A DNA stretch of 64,000 nucleotides from an uncultured Clostridia bacterium (GCA_934454585.1 CAKSFP010000013.1:12712-76711), one strand, 5' to 3'. Shown: positions 1-8,791, counted from the stretch's first letter. Numbers and translations: made by a program. Notes: generated from the sequence alone by a model not told the origin.

Positions 1-97
1 CTTTTATTTTGATGAATCTTGCATCGCCCCATACCGGTTATTTGTAATTTTGTTCGTATGGCGTGGCGACATTTGCAATTTGATAAACATCTTTGCC

Positions 98-146
98 GCG
101 GAACGACACACAGGTCGTTCCCTACGGATAAGTGTTAATTTTTGTG
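98..146 (+). repeat. Dispersed intergenic repeat, copy a, in the gene-free left end
   Basis: Positions 1-233 hold no convincing gene. The block GCGGAACGACACACAGG, followed by TCGTTCCCTACGGATAAGTG and TTAATTTTTGTG, recurs at 6507-6553 and in diverged form at 8016-8062 and 61082-61118. A separate inverted repeat, GGGCGACAA (171-179) and TTGTCGCCC (206-214), lies between this block and the SGNH hydrolase stop and may end transcription from either side. Both are seen directly; any function is unknown. Confidence 0.6.
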
Positions 147-233
147 AAAATACGAAAAGTCAATTTAATAGGGCGACAACGATTCCCTTTATAGCAAGAG
201 AGTAATTGTCGCCCCGTTTTGTTATGTACCTTA

Positions 234-986
234 TCAATAAAGCGCAATTGTCGGCAGCTTGGACGCTATCGCCCTTGCCATGCGCATATTGCCCGCCTGA
301 TTCGGATGCAGACGATCCGTCTCGGAATTCAAAAAATACCCGGCGCTCTCGTCATAAAGCGGAAAAAGTCCGCTTATGCGGTGCAGGTCAATCAACTCTG
401 TTGACCAGATTGAAGATGCCTCACGCACAACACCGACATAATCGCCTATGAACAGGCCTATGCTGTTTGAATACAGCTCGCTGTATTGAATATTTGTCGG
501 TCCGAATGTTGCAAAAGCGCGGTGGATAGGCGTCATGAGAACAATCTGCTTTGTGGCATAGCGATGCCTTATGTACGACATAACTGTGTTTATGCTGCCG
601 CGAAAAGTGTTTTTGTCAAAGCTGAACTCACGCTTTGTTCTTCTCTCCTCAATCTTCGGAGTGCCGTCCTCGCCGCGCTGAGCGGCAACGATCTCCACCG
701 ACTCGTCAAACCAGTTGCCGAGCGGCATTGCACCGTAATAATTGTTTGTGCCGGCAAGGATGAATATCGCGTCAACATCGTCTCCGTGGTCTGCGTACAT
801 TTTCTCCGCCTGTTTGAGCAAATCGAGAAAGCTTGCTCCGTTCACTCCGTAGCCGCACGCCTCAAACCCGAACTCCGCTCCGAGGAGATCAAAATATCTC
901 TCCCCCACCTTCAGTCCTCCGACTCCCTCGGTTATGGAATCTCCGAGGAAACATACTCTCTTGCCGCTCCAATTTGTTTCTATCAT
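234..986 (-). CDS. SGNH/GDSL-family hydrolase
   Basis: A 250-residue protein with the SGNH esterase signature. GDSIT (block I nucleophile Ser) is near residues 15-19, GTNN (block III Asn) near 79-82, and DRLHP (block V Asp-His) near 224-228. No signal peptide is visible, so it is probably cytoplasmic; the substrate (acyl, acetyl or carbohydrate ester) cannot be read from sequence. The reading frame extends upstream, but the ATG at 986 is chosen because GGAGG lies about 10 bases before it and GDSIT then sits at the usual distance from the N-terminus. It is apparently monocistronic. A second SGNH protein, unrelated in length and context, is at 27260-28300. Confidence 0.85.
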   Translation of the reverse strand: MIETNWSGKRVCFLGDSITEGVGGLKVGERYFDLLGAEFGFEACGYGVNGASFLDLLKQAEKMYADHGDDVDAIFILAGTNNYYGAMPLGNWFDESVEIVAAQRGEDGTPKIEERRTKREFSFDKNTFRGSINTVMSYIRHRYATKQIVLMTPIHRAFATFGPTNIQYSELYSNSIGLFIGDYVGVVREASSIWSTELIDLHRISGLFPLYDESAGYFLNSETDRLHPNQAGNMRMARAIASKLPTIALY

Positions 987-1090
987 AAAAAATCTGCCTC
1001 CGTGTAAGTAATATTGTTTTCCATGTAATTTTACCACGGTTTACAGTCAAAATCAATACGCAATTCGCCTATTAAATATACAATTATCTT

Positions 1091-1405
1091 TCAGTTTGCT
1101 TTGACAAGGCGGTCTATGAACCCGAGTATCATGAGTACATCGCCGTCGTCAAGCTTTTTGAGTCCATCAACAGCCTTGGATATAAGCTCGGGATACTTGG
1201 CTCCGTCATCAAAAAATTCCTTGGGCGTTATTCCAAAATACTCGCATATCGCAAGGAACTCCGACATCGGCGGCAACGATTTTCCCGATGAGATATTGTT
1301 TATGTAGCCGCGGCTGTGACCGAGTGCATAACTCATCTTATACTCCGAGACTCCCTTGCTCATTCTGAGCTGCGTTATACGGTTTCTTACAAATTGCTCG
1401 TACAT
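1091..1405 (-). CDS. XRE-family helix-turn-helix regulator
   Basis: A 104-residue protein whose first 65 residues form a Cro/C1-type HTH. SEYKMSYALGHSRGYINNI covers the two recognition-type helices, and an ICEYFGITPKEFFDD segment follows, as is usual in this family. The C-terminal ~35 residues (LKKLDDGDVLMILGFIDRL) are helical and may dimerise. The ATG at 1405 follows a run of six G about 8 bases upstream; an upstream in-frame start is possible but lacks a ribosome site. It stands alone, transcribed away from the lemA gene. The regulon is unknown. The 1406-1670 gap to lemA is AT-rich with no further gene visible. Confidence 0.8.
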   Translation of the reverse strand: MYEQFVRNRITQLRMSKGVSEYKMSYALGHSRGYINNISSGKSLPPMSEFLAICEYFGITPKEFFDDGAKYPELISKAVDGLKKLDDGDVLMILGFIDRLVKAN

Positions 1406-1674
1406 TTCATTAACCCCCCGAAAATATTGTCGGAACAAAACAAACAATCATTTTGCCGCATATTAATATCATATACTACAATGAACAAATAATATACTTG
1501 ATAAATATGTTAATTTGTTTGTCACGACTAAAATATTATGTTAAAACAGCAATAAAGTAGTAGAATATCATATAACTTTTTTATAAAGGCATAATTTTGA
1601 ATTGACTGACAAGGATATATTTAAGAAACAAATCTGCATTTTATTACGATTTTGCGCAAGTTATGACATAAAAC

Positions 1675-1703
1675 TTGAAATGCGCCCGGAAAGAATATAT
1701 AAT
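1675..1703 (+). promoter_or_regulatory. Sigma-A-type promoter for lemA
   Basis: TTGAAA at 1675-1680 and TATAAT at 1698-1703 are separated by exactly 17 bases and lie 30 bases before the lemA start. This is a near-consensus vegetative promoter. Confidence 0.75.
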
Positions 1704-1732
1704 GGACAAAAAGCATATCGGAGGTATTATTT

Positions 1733-2272
1733 ATGATTATCGCAATAGTAATTGCCGTTGTTTTGGTTCTTTGGTTCATTTCGGCACAGCGCAAACTCGT
1801 GGTGATGGACGAAAACATCAACAACGCACTGAGTCAGATAGGCGTGCAGCTCTCGTCAAGATGGGACGCACTCTCGGCACTTCTCGACCTGACAAAAGGC
1901 TATGCCGAGCACGAATACAGGACCCTGTCCGACACAATTAAAATGCGCTCAACCATCAATTCTTCCAGCACCGCCGCAGATGTGAACAAACAGGAGAATA
2001 TGTTCACCGAGGCAATTGGCAGAATAATGGCTGTTGCGGAGAGTTATCCCGAACTCAAGGCAAACGAAAACTACATCAAAACAATGGACAGCGTGAACGA
2101 ATACGAAAAAACCGTGCGCCGGTCAAGACTTATCTATAACGACAGCGTAACAAAGCTCAACCGTGCAATAAGGATGTTCCCGACCTCAATAGCGGCAGGA
2201 ATCCTTAACATAAAAAGCCGCGACTACCTTGAGGCCGACGACAGGAAGGCTGATATGCCCAACATGAAATAG
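1733..2272 (+). CDS. lemA: LemA family protein
   Basis: A 179-residue protein of typical LemA architecture: one N-terminal membrane anchor (residues 1-17, IIAIVIAVVLVLWFI) followed by a long helical domain with the family features QRKLVVMDENINNALSQIG and LSALLDLTKGYAEHE. LemA proteins are membrane-anchored with a helical-bundle domain; their biochemical role is not established. The start is set by CGGAGG 10 bases upstream. Nine bases separate it from the DUF2207 membrane protein downstream, a pairing that recurs in Firmicutes and suggests the two act together at the membrane. Confidence 0.9.
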   Translation: MIIAIVIAVVLVLWFISAQRKLVVMDENINNALSQIGVQLSSRWDALSALLDLTKGYAEHEYRTLSDTIKMRSTINSSSTAADVNKQENMFTEAIGRIMAVAESYPELKANENYIKTMDSVNEYEKTVRRSRLIYNDSVTKLNRAIRMFPTSIAAGILNIKSRDYLEADDRKADMPNMK

Positions 2273-2281
2273 GAGATTAAA

Positions 2282-3955
2282 ATGAAATCTTTCAAAAAAA
2301 TTTTTGCATCGCTTTTGCTTGCACTCTCCGTCATTCCCCTGTCTGTTGCGGCAAACAATGTGTCGGACATGGATATATCCGTGACGGTAAATGATGACGG
2401 CAGCGCAGAGATCACCCAGGTTTGGGAGGGCGATTTTGACAGCGGAACCGAAAACTACATACCCATAAACACGGGAGACATAGGTATATCGGATCTGCGC
2501 GTGTCCGACGAGGACGGAGCTTACAGGATCACAGACAACTGGGACATTGACGCAAGCTTTGACGAAAAAGCGCGCAAATGCGGCATAAACTCTACTAACA
2601 CCGGGGTGGAGCTGTGCTTCGGCATATCGCATTACGGTCACAATGTGTACACAATAACATACAGGGTGACGGATTTTATTAAATCCTACACGGATTACGA
2701 CGGCACAAACTTCATGTTTGTCAACCCCGATATGTCCACTTTCCCAACGGACGCGCGGATAAACATCACACTGGCAAACGGTCAGCCGTTTGGTGAGGAG
2801 AACGCCGCAATATGGGCATTCGGCTATAACGGCGAGGTGCACTTTTCAAACGGCGCAATAACCGCATACACGAACAGGGCGCTGCACGGCAGCGAACACA
2901 TGATTGTGATGTTTCGGCTAAGCAAAGGAATAATCTGCCCGACGGCGAATGAAAACATATCGTTTGACGATGTGAAAGACACCGCCTTTGAGGGCAGTGA
3001 CTACGGATACGACAGCTACGACAGCTACGATGACTACGAGGAAGCCGGCTTGCTTGAGACTGTAATCGGCTTTCTTATCTTGGCCGGTGTGTTTGCACTG
3101 TTTATTTGGTTTATTTCACTGTTTGTCAGGCGCGCAAGGGATATAAAGAAATTCTGCGCCGAGGCGCAATACTACCGCGACACGCCAAACGGCGGCAACA
3201 TAGAGATGTCTTACTATCTGTCGCAGAATTTCAGCATCACTTCCGAGGAAAGCCTCATCATAGGCGCGCTTATGCTGTCTATGATAAACAAAGGCTGCCT
3301 TGAACCGCTCACCGCAGAGAAAATCGGATTCTTCGGCAAGGTTAAGCAGAGCGTTGACCTGAGACTTGTGCATGAGCCCGACACCAACGCCGAAAGTCGG
3401 CTCTATGCGCTGCTGAGGGCTGCTTGCGGAGATGACGGCATACTTCAGGAAAAAGAACTCGAAAACTATTCATACAATCACCCGAAACGGATAGAGGAGA
3501 TTATGGACGGTGCAAAAGCGAACGGAGAAATAGCCTTTATAAACAAAGGCGGATTTTCCGGCAGAGCCGGCAACACCATAAAATCACTGAGCGAGACGGG
3601 CAGGAACGAACTTGCACAGGTTGCGGGGCTGAAAAAATATCTTGAGGAGTTTTCTCTGATATCAGAAAGAGAGATTAAAGAGACGATAATCTGGCAGGAC
3701 TATATGGTCTATGCCGCCCTGTTCGGCATTGCCGACAGAGTGATAGAGCAGCTTAGGAACCTCTATCCCGACAGGCTGCCCGAGTTTGAGAACTACAATC
3801 GGAACATCATCATAGCAGCCGGCTACTGCCACAGCATGCACTCGTCCGCACAGCGCGCAATGCAGCAGCAGCGCACCGAAGGCTTGGGCGGCTCGGCATC
3901 GTTCGGCGGCGGAGGCGGATTCTCCGGAGGAGGCAGCGGAGGCGGTTCGCGATGA
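2282..3955 (+). CDS. DUF2207-domain membrane protein
   Basis: A 557-residue predicted membrane protein. There is a signal peptide (residues 1-24, ending SVAANN), then an extracytoplasmic beta-rich DUF2207 domain beginning DMDISVTVNDDGSAEITQVW, then a DYGYDSYDSYDDYEE acidic/tyrosine linker. A membrane segment lies near residues 258-283 (VIGFLILAGVFALFIWFISL), followed by a cytoplasmic domain. The protein ends in a glycine/serine tail (GGGGGFSGGGSGGGSR) typical of the family. Only one central hydrophobic segment is obvious. It is co-transcribed with lemA. The function is unknown; the partnership with LemA is inferred from adjacency and known co-occurrence. Confidence 0.85.
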   Translation: MKSFKKIFASLLLALSVIPLSVAANNVSDMDISVTVNDDGSAEITQVWEGDFDSGTENYIPINTGDIGISDLRVSDEDGAYRITDNWDIDASFDEKARKCGINSTNTGVELCFGISHYGHNVYTITYRVTDFIKSYTDYDGTNFMFVNPDMSTFPTDARINITLANGQPFGEENAAIWAFGYNGEVHFSNGAITAYTNRALHGSEHMIVMFRLSKGIICPTANENISFDDVKDTAFEGSDYGYDSYDSYDDYEEAGLLETVIGFLILAGVFALFIWFISLFVRRARDIKKFCAEAQYYRDTPNGGNIEMSYYLSQNFSITSEESLIIGALMLSMINKGCLEPLTAEKIGFFGKVKQSVDLRLVHEPDTNAESRLYALLRAACGDDGILQEKELENYSYNHPKRIEEIMDGAKANGEIAFINKGGFSGRAGNTIKSLSETGRNELAQVAGLKKYLEEFSLISEREIKETIIWQDYMVYAALFGIADRVIEQLRNLYPDRLPEFENYNRNIIIAAGYCHSMHSSAQRAMQQQRTEGLGGSASFGGGGGFSGGGSGGGSR

Positions 3956-3988
3956 TAAAAGAGCAAAAAATCCCAAAAAATTTAGATG

Positions 3989-4018
3989 TTGACAAACAAG
4001 TGACACTTGATATATAAT
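3989..4018 (+). promoter_or_regulatory. Sigma-A-type promoter for the DivIVA-like gene
   Basis: TTGACA at 3989-3994 and TATAAT at 4013-4018 are 18 bases apart. The start codon is 60 bases downstream. Confidence 0.75.
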
Positions 4019-4078
4019 TATGATGTACAGATAATTATTCAGCCGCTCCGAATACGGCTGTTGAAAGGAAAATATATT

Positions 4079-4702
4079 ATGGAACTTACTGAAGTTAAAA
4101 GCGGATTTTTCGGATACAACAAGGCAGATGTTGTGAGATATATAAGTGAGCTTAACGAGCTGCACGCGGCGGAACTCGGCAACAAAAACGAAGCTTATGC
4201 GGCGCTCAAAGGCAGCACAGACAACGAGATTGCCTCTCTCAGAGAGGAGAGCAAAACAAGTGCGGAGAAGATATCCGCACTTGAAGAAAAGATTGCAAAA
4301 CTCACATCCGAGCTTAAATCGAGCATAGACAATTGCAATGCCATTCAAAAAAAATATGACAATCTGTCGGCAGAGACACATGAACTGCGCACAAAGAGCG
4401 ACGCCATCTCCACGGCGATAATCAAGGCGGAAAAATGTGCCGGACAGCTCATGGACGATGCAAAGGAGAATGCGGACGACATGATCCGCTCGGCAAAAGA
4501 ACAGGTGAGCACGGAAAAGCAGAAACTGCAAAAGGCAAAGGAATGTATAGTGCAGGCGCGCGCAGAGCTCAAGTCAACTCTTTCGGACATCGACTCCGCA
4601 CTTGCCGGCGCTCAGGCAGACCTCGACGCCAAGGCAAGATCCGTAGACGAAGTGTCGGGCGAGAAAAACAGATTTGACATCAACAGATTCCGCAGAGCGT
4701 AA
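4079..4702 (+). CDS. DivIVA-like coiled-coil protein
   Basis: A 207-residue protein. The N-terminal VKSGFFGYNKADVVRYISEL matches the DivIVA/GpsB membrane-binding segment (F-x-G-Y-x-x-x-x-V). It is followed by almost uninterrupted heptad-rich helix to about residue 190, including runs such as SEKISALEEKIAKLTSELKS, and a basic C-terminus (FDINRFRRA). DivIVA family members mark curved membrane and recruit division, growth or sporulation proteins. The start at 4079 is chosen because GAAAGGA precedes it and the DivIVA motif then begins at residue 6. It has its own promoter and a terminator follows at 4719-4753. Confidence 0.75.
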   Translation: MELTEVKSGFFGYNKADVVRYISELNELHAAELGNKNEAYAALKGSTDNEIASLREESKTSAEKISALEEKIAKLTSELKSSIDNCNAIQKKYDNLSAETHELRTKSDAISTAIIKAEKCAGQLMDDAKENADDMIRSAKEQVSTEKQKLQKAKECIVQARAELKSTLSDIDSALAGAQADLDAKARSVDEVSGEKNRFDINRFRRA

Positions 4703-4718
4703 ATATTATGTAAATTTC

Positions 4719-4753
4719 AAAAAAATCAGAGGCGATCAGCCCCTGATTTTTTT
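4719..4753. terminator. Bidirectional intrinsic terminator
   Basis: An A-rich left arm ending AAATCAG pairs with CTGATTT followed by a T-run, with a short GC inner stem. It serves the DivIVA-like gene on plus and the SASP gene on minus. Confidence 0.8.
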
Positions 4754-4755
4754 AC

Positions 4756-4929
4756 TTATTTCATTCTGCTTTCCATATCTTCAATCATCTTTTTCACCAT
4801 TCTGCCGCCGACAGAGCCCGTCTGCCTTGAGGTGAGGTCACCGTTGTAGCCTTTCTTGAGGTCCACTCCCACTTCGGAAGCAGCCTCCATCTTAAAGTTC
4901 TCCATCTTTTCGGATTTTTTGTTAGCCAT
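4756..4929 (-). CDS. Alpha/beta-type small acid-soluble spore protein
   Basis: A 57-residue protein with the alpha/beta SASP pattern: a Lys/Glu-rich N-terminus, AASEVGVDL (the region cut by the GPR protease in this family), KKGYNGDLTSRQTGSVGG, then MVKKMIEDMESRM. SASPs coat and protect spore DNA and supply amino acids at germination. The ATG at 4929 follows AAGGAGAG; the frame upstream (to 4977) lacks a ribosome site and would add non-family residues. A forespore-type promoter lies upstream. Confidence 0.92.
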   Translation of the reverse strand: MANKKSEKMENFKMEAASEVGVDLKKGYNGDLTSRQTGSVGGRMVKKMIEDMESRMK

Positions 4930-4965
4930 GATAACTATCTCTCCTTGTAATTTTTGTTGCAATAA

Positions 4966-4995
4966 TATAATCTGCAAAGAGAAGATAAATATTCA
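4966..4995 (-). promoter_or_regulatory. Candidate sigma-G-type promoter for the SASP gene
   Basis: On the minus strand TGAATA (4990-4995) is 17 bases before GATTATA (4966-4972). This resembles the forespore sigma-G pattern TGnATA / CATnnTA, with one mismatch in the -10. Spacing to the SASP start is 36 bases. Confidence 0.5.
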
Positions 4996-5007
4996 GGCAA
5001 ATTTTTC

Positions 5008-5658
5008 TTAAATTATTTCAAACTGAATATTCGGCTTTGACGCCACTTCCATTTTGGATATTGATATTTCATACGCGGTCTTGGTTATTATGTTGTCGTC
5101 GTCAATCTTTTTTTGATATTCTCTCGACTGTATTCTGCCGCGGATTTTTATGTTCTCGCCCACATCGAGGGTGGACGAAAAACGCGCGTTTCTGCCCCAT
5201 GCTATGCACGGGATGTAGTCGGACTTGTTGTACGCACGGTTCACCGCAATAAGGATATCCGTAATCTCTCTGCCGAAAGGCGTGGTGCGGTAGACAGGTT
5301 TTTTGCACAAAAATCCGTTGAGGAAAATGTGATTTGGATTCCGAGTTGACGCGTCGGCCGGGTTGGCGTCTATATCGCGTGCAAACACGGTGAGTATAAG
5401 CCTGTTGCCGCTGTCCGAATAATTATTGTAAGAACGGAACTGTCCGCTCACGCACACCGTCTCGCCCATGTTTATGTTAACATCCTGCAAAAGCCGTTCC
5501 GAAATGGTTATGTTCACTCTGTCCGAGATGTCGCTGAGTCTCGGCACATTCAAAAAAAACTGATAAAATCCCTCTCCGTACACTTCGTGGCTGAAACTGA
5601 GTTCGCTGTCAACAACGCCGCAAAGCTCCACTTCATTGTTACTTGTATTGTCTATCAT
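5008..5658 (-). CDS. Single-stranded DNA-binding protein with two OB folds
   Basis: A 216-residue protein with two SSB-like OB domains in tandem. The first (about residues 8-95) carries VELCGVVDSELSFSHEV and the second (about 105-205) carries NHIFLNGFLCKKPVYRTTPF, REITDILIAVNRAYNKSDYI and CIAWGRNARFSSTL, which is close to the canonical SSB core. There is no acidic C-terminal tail, so it is unlikely to be the main replicative SSB. Two-domain proteins of this length occur in Clostridia. The start follows an AAGGATGAGAG region. The physiological role is unknown. Confidence 0.8.
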   Translation of the reverse strand: MIDNTSNNEVELCGVVDSELSFSHEVYGEGFYQFFLNVPRLSDISDRVNITISERLLQDVNINMGETVCVSGQFRSYNNYSDSGNRLILTVFARDIDANPADASTRNPNHIFLNGFLCKKPVYRTTPFGREITDILIAVNRAYNKSDYIPCIAWGRNARFSSTLDVGENIKIRGRIQSREYQKKIDDDNIITKTAYEISISKMEVASKPNIQFEII

Positions 5659-5710
5659 TTTTCTCTCATCCTTCCATAGTTTATATGTTCATCTTATTCT
5701 TGTTTTGGAT

Positions 5711-6256
5711 TTAATATAACAATAATGTTTCGCCTTTTTTCGTATTTTTGCACATAATGTATGCCGCCGCAGCGCCCAAAACGCTTGATACGGGCGGATT
5801 TGAGCCGTATATGCGGAATGTGTATTCTCCTATGTCCGCACTATTTCCCAAAAAGCCGTCTATCCGCCGCCTGACGCAGCAGCTCAAGGATGTTTCGCCG
5901 TCTGCACTCTCTATACTCGACGCAGTTATGTCACATTCGCTGCCCATGCCAAAACTTATGCGGATGTCCGCAGGCAAAGGCGCACATCTTTCATTCGGCT
6001 CGTCGCGGTTTTCAAGCAAATATTTTGTCTCTGTGCCGCTCGGGCACAAATCGGGATTCACCGAGAGCACAAGGTCAAATTCAGTTCTCGATATGTCGGC
6101 AGGCATAAGCAGATAATCCGCGTCTATCGCCGCAAGACTGTTTTTGTCGCAGCGGCAATGGGTTATGCAGCGCACGCATGAGCCACCGTCGGAGAGCAGC
6201 TCGCGCAGTAGCTTGATTGTGGTGCCGTCTTTTTCGGCAATGCCGATTTTTATCAC
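5711..6256 (-). CDS. Unknown protein with faint Mur-ligase resemblance
   Basis: About 181 residues; no family is recognised with confidence. The N-terminus (IGIAEKDGTTIKLLRELL) lines up with the ATP-loop of the MurF-like enzyme of this window (IGVTGSYGKTSVKYCLTTLL) but has T for the essential Lys. ISFGMGSECDITASSIE and the closing SVLGAAAAYIMC echo central and end segments of Mur ligases. It is far too short for a working ligase. I read the start as GTG 6256, with GGGAG 8 bases upstream; GTG 6271 overlaps that site. Seen: the motif similarity. Inferred: derivation from a Mur-type fold. Confidence 0.55.
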   Translation of the reverse strand: MIKIGIAEKDGTTIKLLRELLSDGGSCVRCITHCRCDKNSLAAIDADYLLMPADISRTEFDLVLSVNPDLCPSGTETKYLLENRDEPNERCAPLPADIRISFGMGSECDITASSIESADGETSLSCCVRRRIDGFLGNSADIGEYTFRIYGSNPPVSSVLGAAAAYIMCKNTKKGETLLLY

Positions 6257-6373
6257 AAATATCACTCCCACTGTATGTTATTGATATTGTTTCCTTGTGT
6301 TGGATATTAATACTTGTAAAATGGCGTTTGCAAGCACAAAAATTTTGATTATATCATATTAGGGATACAAAAA

Positions 6374-6391
6374 AACCGCCGGGCGGCGGTT
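6374..6391 (-). terminator. Intrinsic terminator downstream of mtaB
   Basis: AACCGCC and GGCGGTT form a 7-bp GC stem with a 4-base loop; on the minus strand a run of eight T follows. It lies about 270 bases past the mtaB stop. Confidence 0.6.
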
Positions 6392-6506
6392 AATGTACAC
6401 TCACTGTGTGACCGATAAAACGACGATTTCGATAAATTCGTCGTGCAAATTCATGGTTTTCAATTTTTCATCAACACAAATTTTCCACCGCCGAATTGTG
6501 ACCTTT

Positions 6507-6553
6507 GCGGAACGACACACAGGTCGTCATCTACCGCGGAGTGTTAATTTGTG
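6507..6553 (+). repeat. Dispersed intergenic repeat, copy b, plus GGGGCGATGGGG hairpin
   Basis: The 392-bp gap 6272-6663 has no gene. This block repeats the one at 98-146 (GCGGAACGACACACAGGTCGT shared, then TTAATTTGTG). Immediately after it, GGGGCGATG and CATCGCCCC (6567-6587) form a hairpin followed by CGAGCCTTA, a diverged relative of the hairpins at 16592-16625 and 58182-58215. Confidence 0.6.
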
Positions 6554-6663
6554 CGTACTTTGGCGGGGCGATGGGGTCATCGCCCCACGAGCCTTAATAC
6601 AGTTTTGCATACGACATATAATCCATGTCAGCCTACAGCAAAATCCGTTCCTCAATCATCCGA

Positions 6664-7965
6664 TTACTTATTCGCTTTTTCTCCCCGTGCCACGCCGTCC
6701 TTATGCGACACTATCTTCACGGGAACAATCCTATGTGACACATCGTCATCAAAATCGGCGTGCACCTTGACATAATTCGTCATGTGTCCCTCATACCCTC
6801 CGTCATCGAGCCGCCGTTCAAAGAGCACAGGGCAAACCTTGCCGACGAACGAATCCATATATTCCTCGTGCATGGCGCGGCAGAGCGCCGTCATGCGGCG
6901 GTTGCGCTCCTCTTTGACCGCCTTTGTCACCTGACCGGGCATGGTGTCCGCCTTGGTGCCCTTCCTGTTGGAATAAGAGAACACATGAGCCTCGCTGAGG
7001 GCAAGTTTTTTTGCAAAATCCATGCTCTCGCAAAACTCCTCCTCTGTCTCACCCGGAAATCCGACTATGATGTCCGTGGTTATCGCCGGATTGTCAAAAT
7101 ACTTGCGCAGCAATGCCACTGAATTATAAAATTCATCCGCACTGTACTTGCGGTTCATGCGCTCTAAGGTGGCGTCACAGCCGCTCTGGAGAGATATGTG
7201 AAAATGGTTGCACATCTTTTTCATCTCGGAGATTTCTTTTATAAATTCCTCGGTGAGCACTCGCGGCTCAAGCGAACCGAGCCGTATGCGTTCTATGCCG
7301 TCAATCCCGTTTACCGCGCGTATGGCGTCTATGAGCGACTTGTCGCGCGTGTCCTTGCCGTATGACGCAAGGTGAATCCCGGTAAGGACAATCTCGCAAA
7401 ATCCGTTTTCAGCAAGCCGGAGAGCCTCGGTTCGGATGCTCTCGACAGGTCGGCTGCGGATGGGACCGCGCGCATAGGGAATTATGCAATAGGTGCAAAA
7501 TTCGTTGCATCCGTCCTCAATCTTGACAAAAGCGCGCGTGCGATTTTCATATGACGATATCCAAAGTTCCTCATAGGTGCGCTCTTTCATGATATTGCCC
7601 ACCTCGCAGATGTTCTCGCCGTCCGCCATGCATTTTTCCGCAAGTTCCACAATGCTGCGCCGCTCGTTTGTGCCGAGAATGAGATTAACTCCGTCGATTT
7701 TTTTTACCTCATCGGGTGACACCTGGGAATAGCATCCCACAACGGCGATGATCGCATCGGGATTGAGAGAGCGCGCACGGCGAATCATCTGACGCGATTT
7801 TTTGTCGCCCGTGCCGGTGACGGTGCAGGTGTTTATCACATATATATCGCTTTTTTCGTCAAAGCTGTTTATTTGGTAGTCCTTTGCTTTGAAAAGCTCT
7901 GTCATCGCCTCGGTTTCGTATTGGTTGACCTTGCAGCCGAGGGTGCAGAATGAAACGGTTTTCAT
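6664..7965 (-). CDS. mtaB: tRNA t6A37 methylthiotransferase MtaB
   Basis: A 433-residue radical-SAM methylthiotransferase that converts t6A37 to ms2t6A in ANN-decoding tRNAs. The N-terminal UPF0004 domain starts SFCTLGCKVNQYETEAM with the cluster Cys at 11, a second in INTCTVTG and a third in VVGCYSQ. The radical-SAM motif is GCNEFCTYCIIPYARG (CxxxCxxC), and a TRAM domain follows at the C-terminus (about 365-430). The CKVNQYETEAM form marks MtaB rather than MiaB or RimO. The ATG follows AGGAAGG. It appears to be transcribed alone; the gap to pflA carries a dispersed repeat. Confidence 0.95.
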   Translation of the reverse strand: MKTVSFCTLGCKVNQYETEAMTELFKAKDYQINSFDEKSDIYVINTCTVTGTGDKKSRQMIRRARSLNPDAIIAVVGCYSQVSPDEVKKIDGVNLILGTNERRSIVELAEKCMADGENICEVGNIMKERTYEELWISSYENRTRAFVKIEDGCNEFCTYCIIPYARGPIRSRPVESIRTEALRLAENGFCEIVLTGIHLASYGKDTRDKSLIDAIRAVNGIDGIERIRLGSLEPRVLTEEFIKEISEMKKMCNHFHISLQSGCDATLERMNRKYSADEFYNSVALLRKYFDNPAITTDIIVGFPGETEEEFCESMDFAKKLALSEAHVFSYSNRKGTKADTMPGQVTKAVKEERNRRMTALCRAMHEEYMDSFVGKVCPVLFERRLDDGGYEGHMTNYVKVHADFDDDVSHRIVPVKIVSHKDGVARGEKANK

Positions 7966-8015
7966 AAGTAAAATTTCCTTCCTGTATCTTGATGAATTGA
8001 CGGTGCATTAATTAA

Positions 8016-8062
8016 TGAACGGTCACGGATCGTTCCCTGCCGACAAGTGCTTATTTGTGTGC
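8016..8062 (+). repeat. Dispersed intergenic repeat, copy c
   Basis: A diverged relative of 98-146 (GAACGGTCACGGATCGTTCC, then GACAAGTGCTTATTTGTGTG). It fills the 100-bp gap between pflA and mtaB. Confidence 0.45.
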
Positions 8063-8065
8063 AAT

Positions 8066-8791
8066 TCATTTATTCCTTGCGCCGTTTATTATATCCAGTG
8101 CCCACGCCGCCTCGTCCTTGGTGGCGTCCGGCGTATCGGCAAGCGGATAATTTATGCCGAGTTTTTCATATTTATACTTCGCCATGGAGTGGTACGGCAG
8201 AGTTTCGACCTTTGTCACATTGGACAGAGTTGCCACAAACTCGCCGAGTCTTCTGAGCGGTTCTTCCCTGAGGGTTATGCCGGGAACAACCACATGGCGA
8301 ATCCACACCGGTACATTTTTCTCGTCAAGATATTTTGCAAAAGCAAGGATGTTTTTGTTTGACTGACCGGTGAGTTTTTTGTGTTCATCGTCATCTATGT
8401 GTTTGATGTCAAGCATGACAAGATCCGTAACAGAGAGCAGCTTGTCCACCGCTGCGGTGTCGTCGGGATCAAACATTATGCCCGATGTATCCAGGCAAGT
8501 GTTTATGCCCTTGTGCCCAGCAAGGGTGAAAAGCTCCGTCACAAACTCAAGCTGCATCATAGGTTCGCCGCCGCTGACGGTTATGCCGCCCTCGGCGCCC
8601 CAGTAGCTCTTGTAGCGCATGGCGCGGTCTATCACCTGTTGCGGTGTGTAGGCGTCCTTGCCTCGCTGCCATGTGTCGGGGTTGTGGCAGTATTTGCAGC
8701 GCATGATACATCCGCTGACAAATACAACAAATCGGACCCCTGGTCCGTCCACCGATCCGAAAGTTTCGAAAGAATGAATATATCCGAGCAT
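8066..8791 (-). CDS. pflA: Pyruvate formate-lyase activating enzyme
   Basis: A 241-residue radical-SAM enzyme that installs the glycyl radical on PflB. The [4Fe-4S]/SAM motif C28-I-M-R-C32-K-Y-C35 is followed by HNPDTW, with GGITVSGGEPMMQ further on, both typical of PflA. The N-terminus GYIHSFETFGSVDGPGVRFV is diagnostic. Length is normal and GGAG precedes the ATG. It follows pflB on the same strand, but the 342-bp gap carries a hairpin and a mini-hairpin array, so pflA may be expressed separately or the mRNA processed. Confidence 0.96.
   Translation of the reverse strand: MLGYIHSFETFGSVDGPGVRFVVFVSGCIMRCKYCHNPDTWQRGKDAYTPQQVIDRAMRYKSYWGAEGGITVSGGEPMMQLEFVTELFTLAGHKGINTCLDTSGIMFDPDDTAAVDKLLSVTDLVMLDIKHIDDDEHKKLTGQSNKNILAFAKYLDEKNVPVWIRHVVVPGITLREEPLRRLGEFVATLSNVTKVETLPYHSMAKYKYEKLGINYPLADTPDATKDEAAWALDIINGARNK

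Noticed and set aside
4756..4977. A 73-residue version of the SASP starting at 4977
   Set aside because: The extra N-terminal residues are not SASP-like and have no ribosome site, whereas ATG 4929 has AAGGAGAG at normal spacing.
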